A DNA stretch of 12,500 nucleotides from assembly GCA_964020155.1 (NCBI GenBank), contig OZ026560.1, positions 212,501 to 225,000 on the forward strand, given 5' to 3'. Each line of letters opens with the position of its first letter. The stretch's first letter is position 1. The translations under genes were made by a program, and so were the position numbers. This document shows positions 8,148 to 12,500 of the stretch, in pieces. Under the pieces are notes generated by a model. That model saw nothing but the letters and a program-made list of their open reading frames with translations. It made no database searches and was not told the origin of the DNA. This DNA comes from Chondrilla cf. caribensis (lineage: Eukaryota > Porifera > Demospongiae > Chondrillida > Chondrillidae).

Positions 8148-9079
8148 ATGGAGACGGAATGTAAGGAAGAAGATTGCAGAGGTAGCGAAGGCTCGATTTT
8201 GGACAAGACTATCTTATTTACAATCTTCAGAGCCTTGAGTATGTTTATCACTTAGATGAATCGAAGACTACGGCTGTCCTAGACGAGAGCATCACAAAGA
8301 CGCCTTCATCGTTCACCACATTTGATCTACAAGGTACAGAATGTTGGTGTGTCATCGCTGTAACATTTTTCAGTTCAGGTTTCTTTGGCACAATAGGTAG
8401 AGAATTATTCAATGAAAATGCGGAGAATGTCATTGTATTGGACGATACAACCAAAGACCAACTTCCACCTGTCGAAGATATGGACTGCCAGACGAAAATC
8501 TCCCTGGTAATTTGTCATGTGGTTATATGCAGTTACTAAAGGTTGTGATGTTTATAGTGTCATTGTTCAAGGTGAATGAAGGGAAGACTCCTTCGCGGAT
8601 GAAATGTAGCAAGGAAGAGAGACAGAGGATAAAAGAAGAGAAAAAGGCTCAAAAGGAAGCTGAAAAGCTTGCAAAGCAGAAAGAAAAAGAGCTTAAGGAA
8701 CAAGAACGGAAACATAAGAAAGAACGCGAAGAAAAAGAACGTAAAGAGAAGCAGGAGAAACGGGAAACTGAAAAAAGAAAGAGGCAGGAAGAACAGCAGT
8801 GAGCCTAACTTTTTGTTGCTTGTGGGAAATACACTGACACATTTGTAAATGCCACTTCCTACGATTGTTTTGCGTGCCAGGCTCAAATTAGATGAGAAAC
8901 GTAAAAAGGAAGAGGAACGGAAGCAAGAGAAGGAGAAAGAGGTATGCCACCCTCTTTGTGCTCCATCATTGTTTACTACTTGATGTTGTTTGTTTTTGTA
9001 GGATAATAAGACAAAAATGCAAAGTCAGCAGTTCTTGAGTTTCTTTGAAAAGAAGCCTTCTCCCAAAGCAGACACAAAG
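8148..9079 (+). CDS. CHAF1A: CAF-1 large subunit (p150/CHAF1A)-like histone chaperone, N-terminal part, six exons
   Basis: Exons 8148-8181, 8256-8333, 8379-8506, 8572-8798, 8881-8941 and 9002-9079 join in frame into 202 codons; the introns are 74, 45, 65, 82 and 60 nt. AAAATGG at 8148 is a good start context. Residues 54-60 (NVIVLDD) form a hydrophobic core plus acidic tail like the SUMO-interaction motif of animal p150. Residues about 94-176 form an uninterrupted Lys/Glu/Arg helix (KER domain) including QLKLDEKRKKEEERKQEKEK, close to the known family sequence. Residues 184-191 (SQQFLSFF, then EKKPSP) sit where vertebrate p150 has its non-canonical PCNA-binding motif KAEITRFF. The family deposits H3-H4 at replication forks. 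The acidic and winged-helix parts are missing: the gene continues beyond the window or is truncated. The exon 1/2 junction is the weakest; an in-frame alternative uses A|GTATGT at 8239. Confidence 0.72.
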
Positions 9080-9097
9080 GTTGGGTCATTTTGTTAA
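9080..9097 (+). other. Ambiguous 3' boundary of the last visible CAF-1-like exon (weak donor or in-frame stop)
   Basis: After AAG at 9077-9079 comes GTTGGG, a weak donor. If it is not used, translation adds VGSFC and stops at TAA 9095-9097. No AATAAA or ATTAAA follows within the next kilobases, so an end here is poorly supported. A nearby acceptor-like TATGTCAG at 9172-9179 leads to an open stretch of about 29 codons with no family resemblance. Confidence 0.4.
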
Positions 9098-11130
9098 GAC
9101 TGTCAAAGTGTACAAGATAGTCTAAGGGAGAAGCCTCTCTTGGGCGTGTTACCTTATTGATATGTTTTCCATATGTCAGGGGATTTCAAACAAACTAAAA
9201 CTGAATCCTTCCAACTGTGGCAGTGAAGACTGTCGATTTCACAGTTGCCCGCTTTCCTATACCTCATGAATAGAACTCTACACTGCCCTCATCCTCAATC
9301 ACTAACACAGGAACCCTTAGAGTGGTCATCAGTTGGTGTACCCAAGTAATTCAATTATGACTCACTGTCTGAGTGTGGGCTATTTTGAAACAATGTCCGT
9401 TACCATGGAAACATGGCATCCAGCTGTAAACTCCAATTGGTTGTAGGAAACTGTATGTTGTAGGAGTGAACATGCTAACATGAATACATTTAACCTTGAT
9501 TGGGCTGGAGAGAATATTGTGGCCGGTGCGAATTACATCCTGGCTAACCCATATGCTGTATATCAAGTGTTCTGACAAAGGACTCAAAAGTTTAGCCCTG
9601 TGAGGGTGTACCTACAAGTGCCCCTAGTGTCAGTCTGGCTCCAGGGTTTGTATGGCTTCAGCCCACATGTGAGACCAGTAGAATAGGGCAGTGTGTACTA
9701 CTCGGGTTCAAAATGAGTGTGAAATGAACACCAGTAATGTGATCCAACATAAGCATTTCAGACATTCCGACCTACTGAAGAATCTGTGCATTTTGTCTTG
9801 GCTGTAAGCAGTCAATGACCTATCCCAGTGGTTGCCAAGGCCAAGTTATTACTATTGCAGGGAGGTATTCCTCAAGTATTCTTTGGAGAAGGTGCTTTGT
9901 ATGGTATATCACTGCTGTGTTCCATATTGAGTGTCTGCATTCAACAACTGTGTAATGTAACCGCTGATAAAGAGCAGACAGCTGTAACGTCCATACTGTG
10001 TGTACCAATGATTTCAGGGGATTGTTTTGTAATACTTGAAGGGTGTTGTGTGTTTCTGTTGGGTAAACGTGTTTGGATGAGAGCTCATCTAAACTATAGT
10101 GCAATAACATTCCAGCTGGCGGGAGCTTGTGTGATTACCACCTGTTGTTGTGATTTTTGACAGCAAAGCCTTTTAATGCCCCCAGTGGCTTCTATGGCCC
10201 CTCTCGGCTAACATGTAAATGTCAATGTGTGTATGCCTGTGACCCATACAATACTGCTGATTATGCATGAAATTGAAAATTTGAAACCATACAAGTGTGA
10301 TGATGTCATTTTTCAATTCAATTTTAGAAGTCCACCTCAGCTGTCTTTGTAATGGTTTCCTCATAGGCCAGAGAAGGTCAACTCGGAATTTTGGGAAGTT
10401 TGGAATTTGTACATTTTGATGTGCAGCTATTGAGCTATTTTGATAGGAATTGCGTATCTTTGAATATGAAATTGATTACCTATGAAGATAATACTGACGT
10501 TAACATGTGTCATTAGCTCAGTATCAAATGTAGTCAAGGGTATCAATTGTGAGTTTCTAAGCCAAGCATTCCAAGTTACCACCTGTTACTTTGCTGTGTA
10601 TTTGTACAGTTTCACCCTGTGATATCATCCCAGAGCCCACTCAAGCATCTCCGCACTCCACACCATATGGGGGATTCTGGAACCATTCTTTCTTCCTACT
10701 ACCAGAAACTAGCCTTTGTGTACATAGTACTGTCATTATGTAACATACTCAATTACTATACGGTGATCCTGTCATTGGAGATTAATATCAGATCATGTGT
10801 ACTGCAGTGTTTTTGTATGTGTGCCTGTGTTGGTGTAGGTTTCCTCACAGACAACCAGAGAAAACATACACGTTACACTGGTAATAGCATATTTCTAATT
10901 GGATTAGTTAGTGTTACATTGTTGATTGTCTTGGTGGCTATTCAGGAGTATCTTGTTTCAACCGTTTCTGTTAATTGAATGGACAACATATGACACCCTA
11001 TCCATCTGTCCATGGACAACAAGGAAGAAAGGCCCACAACTTCCCATTGGTGTACAATCTGACCACTTATTGTCTTGTTCTTGTGTATGTTTCCTAATTG
11101 AGGTAATCTGGGTATACATGAATAGCAATG
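9098..11130. other. About 2 kb without a supported gene
   Basis: This is either a long intron of the CAF-1-like gene or intergenic DNA. The longest open frame, 9828-10160 plus (110 codons), is Cys/Leu/Val-rich, has no splice context and resembles no family I know. A pyrimidine-rich acceptor ending TTTGTACAG at 10609 precedes an open stretch starting FHPVISSQSPLK that would be phase-compatible with the exon ending at 9079, but its content is not recognisably CAF-1. No tRNA, terminal inverted repeat or polyadenylation signal was seen. Confidence 0.4.
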
Positions 11131-11320
11131 TGCTACAGTGTATGTTGAGCTACAGTATGTTGTATGTATTGTATGTATTGTGTGTATGTATTGTATGTAT
11201 TGTGTGTATGTATTGTATGCATGTTGTGCTACAGTGTATGTTGAGCTACAGTATGTTGTATGTATTGTATGTATGTATTGTATGTATTGTATGCATGTTC
11301 TGCTACAGTGTATGTTGAGT
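11131..11320. repeat. Degenerate tandem repeat (96, 74 and a partial unit) rich in TATGTATTG
   Basis: Units begin TGCTACAGTGTATGTTGAG at 11131, 11227 and 11301. Each holds GCTACAGTATG followed by variable runs of GTATGTATTGTATGTATTGTGTG ending in ATGCATGTT. The length difference (96 against 74) comes from the internal TATGTATTG sub-repeats. Just downstream, a TACACTACACCTGT block is repeated at about 11324 and 11367. The Cys/Val/Met-rich open frames here are artefacts. Confidence 0.85.
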
Positions 11321-11574
11321 ATGTACACTACACCTGTTTTATGTGCTGACCTGGGTACACTACATACACTACACCTGTCATGTATGTTGACGTGTGTTGG
11401 TTAAATTGAATCGCCGTAGCAAATATCCACAAACCAAGTATGTATGCTGTCCTTTTTACATGCAGTGATGCGTGTACAGCATGTTCATGACACCTGTTTA
11501 ACATCCTGGCTTGTATGCACAGTAAACTAAACTACACAGTACAATGCACTACACTTAGTGTCACTTGTATCTAC

Positions 11575-11920
11575 AGTATGTGTATGTGTGACTGCCAGTG
11601 TTCGCATTTAACACTTTCTGCTGAGTCAATCACTGGACTACAGTTTGTGTGTGTGACTGCCAGTGTTCACACTGAACACTTTACAGTCTGTAGAGTCAAT
11701 CACTGGACTACAGTTTGTGTGTGACTGCCAGTGTTCACACTGAACACTTTACAGTCTGTAGAGTCAATCACTGGACTACAGTTTGTGTGTGTGACTGCCA
11801 GTGTTCACACTGAACATTTTACAGTCTGTAGAGTCAATCACTGGACTACAGTATGTGTGTGTGTGACTGCCAGTGTTCACATTGAACACTTTCTGCTGAG
11901 TCAATCACTGGACTGTGGTG
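11575..11920. repeat. Five-copy tandem repeat of about 70 bp with an internal palindrome
   Basis: GTCAATCACTGGACTACAG-type blocks start at 11625, 11695, 11763, 11833 and 11900, giving periods of 70, 68, 70 and 67 bp. Each unit also carries a short TG run, GACTGCCAGTGTTCACACTG and AACACTTTACAGTCTGTAGA. The first and last copies share CTTTCTGCTGAGTCAA in place of TTTACAGTCTGTAGAGTCAA, so the array ends are alike and the middle three are a distinct subtype. Copies 2-5 keep the palindrome GTGTTCA-n3-TGAACAC, apart from one base in copy 4. Confidence 0.92.
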
Positions 11921-11993
11921 TGTGTGTAATTGGTATTCCAAGCCCCCTGCAGCTATGAGTCATGAGTGACTGGTTTAGGTTGACAAGCTCATT

Positions 11994-12032
11994 TGTTACC
12001 AGTTAGTCACATTTCAACGATCACTGGTAACA
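11994..12032. repeat. Inverted repeat with 10-bp arms
   Basis: TGTTACCAGT at 11994-12003 and ACTGGTAACA at 12023-12032 are perfect reverse complements with a 19-bp spacer. A related GTGACTGG lies just upstream at 11967. It could form a stem-loop or be a small dyad protein-binding site. No target-site duplication or transposon body was seen around it. Confidence 0.7.
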
Positions 12033-12500
12033 TATGCTTTGTCTGGATCGAGTAGCGGTGTTGTCTTTATCATTTGTTATCATTCTCGTGTGGTGTTGTA
12101 ACTTGAAACAGGTTTGGATTACTCATGCTCAACCTTGCCTTCGTGTAACTCTATTAGGTAAGATTCACATGTACCTGATTTGTACTGCACTACATGTAGG
12201 AGAATGTCACTTCACGGACAATTGAATTTACTGATTTGATAATCCTTAAAGATTTCCTCCATCTGTTGATTTGCTTTATTCTCGTCCGCTAACTGAGAAG
12301 TGAACAATTTGGTGAATTCTGTCGTCTGTGTGATGCAATTAGTACTGGTTTTGCTCTGTTAGTGTCAGTGTGGACGTCTCCTATTGGATGCAGAGCCCTA
12401 AAAGTACATATGTGTGTTATCAGTTTACATGGATCAGTGCACATGGGGGCAAGGCGTGATAAGGTTCCGTCAGGTCCCACAAAGTACACTATTACAGTGT
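12033..12500. other. No supported feature
   Basis: Only short open frames (up to about 66 codons) are present on either strand, with no splice context or recognisable peptide. The stretch shows ordinary AT-leaning composition and no repeats. Confidence 0.4.

Noticed and set aside
8148..8254. Unspliced reading of the first rightward exon to the TAG at 8253
   Set aside because: It gives a hydrophobic tail and an early stop, while two alternative introns restore the frame into the SIM and KER exons.
9828..10160. 110-codon Cys/Leu/Val-rich plus-strand frame
   Set aside because: The composition is typical of random AT/TG-rich DNA; no domain, signal or conserved motif was seen.
1..12500. CRISPR arrays, insertion sequences, bacterial operons, rRNA and tRNA genes
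   Set aside because: None found; the repeats are micro- and minisatellites without spacer diversity, and the gene structure is eukaryotic.

Overview
The window is eukaryotic nuclear DNA, almost certainly from an invertebrate animal. Genes are split by spliceosomal introns with clean GT..AG ends, long (CA)n/(GT)n microsatellites and minisatellites are abundant, and there is no bacterial-type gene packing. Introns range from 45 nt to about 3.7 kb. An early-branching metazoan such as a sponge would fit, but this is only an impression; the sequence does not prove it.

Two divergent genes share an upstream region of about 1 kb. The leftward gene (minus strand, 7121 down to the window edge at 1) has four exons whose phases agree: 7121-6615, 6469-6226, a 40-nt microexon at 2537-2498, and a long terminal-in-window exon at 1835-1 that is open to the edge. 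They give at least 875 residues of low-complexity, acidic, Ser/Thr/Pro- and His-rich protein with basic NLS-like clusters. I do not recognise the family. Its last exon holds nine copies of a 21-bp repeat encoding the heptad RSTDPTH. Introns 2 and 3 hold three large dinucleotide arrays in opposite orientations and a 4 x 54-bp minisatellite.

The rightward gene (plus strand, from 8148) is reconstructed as six short exons separated by introns of 45-82 nt. It encodes the N-terminal part of a CAF-1 large subunit (p150/CHAF1A)-like histone chaperone: a SUMO-interaction-like motif, a long Lys/Glu/Arg (KER) helix, and a PIP-like motif ending in FF straight after it. The acidic and C-terminal winged-helix parts were not found. 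The gene either continues beyond the window through a long intron or ends early at an in-frame stop.

Just upstream of the chaperone ATG there is a CRE overlapping an E-box, and a perfect 9-bp inverted repeat of E2F-like GGCGGG elements containing a CCAAT box. This would suit an S-phase gene.

From 9098 to 12500 I see no firm coding sequence. The region holds a 74/96-bp tandem repeat (11131-11320), a five-copy tandem repeat of about 70 bp in which each unit carries a GTGTTCA/TGAACAC palindrome (11575-11920), and a 10-bp-arm inverted repeat (11994-12032).
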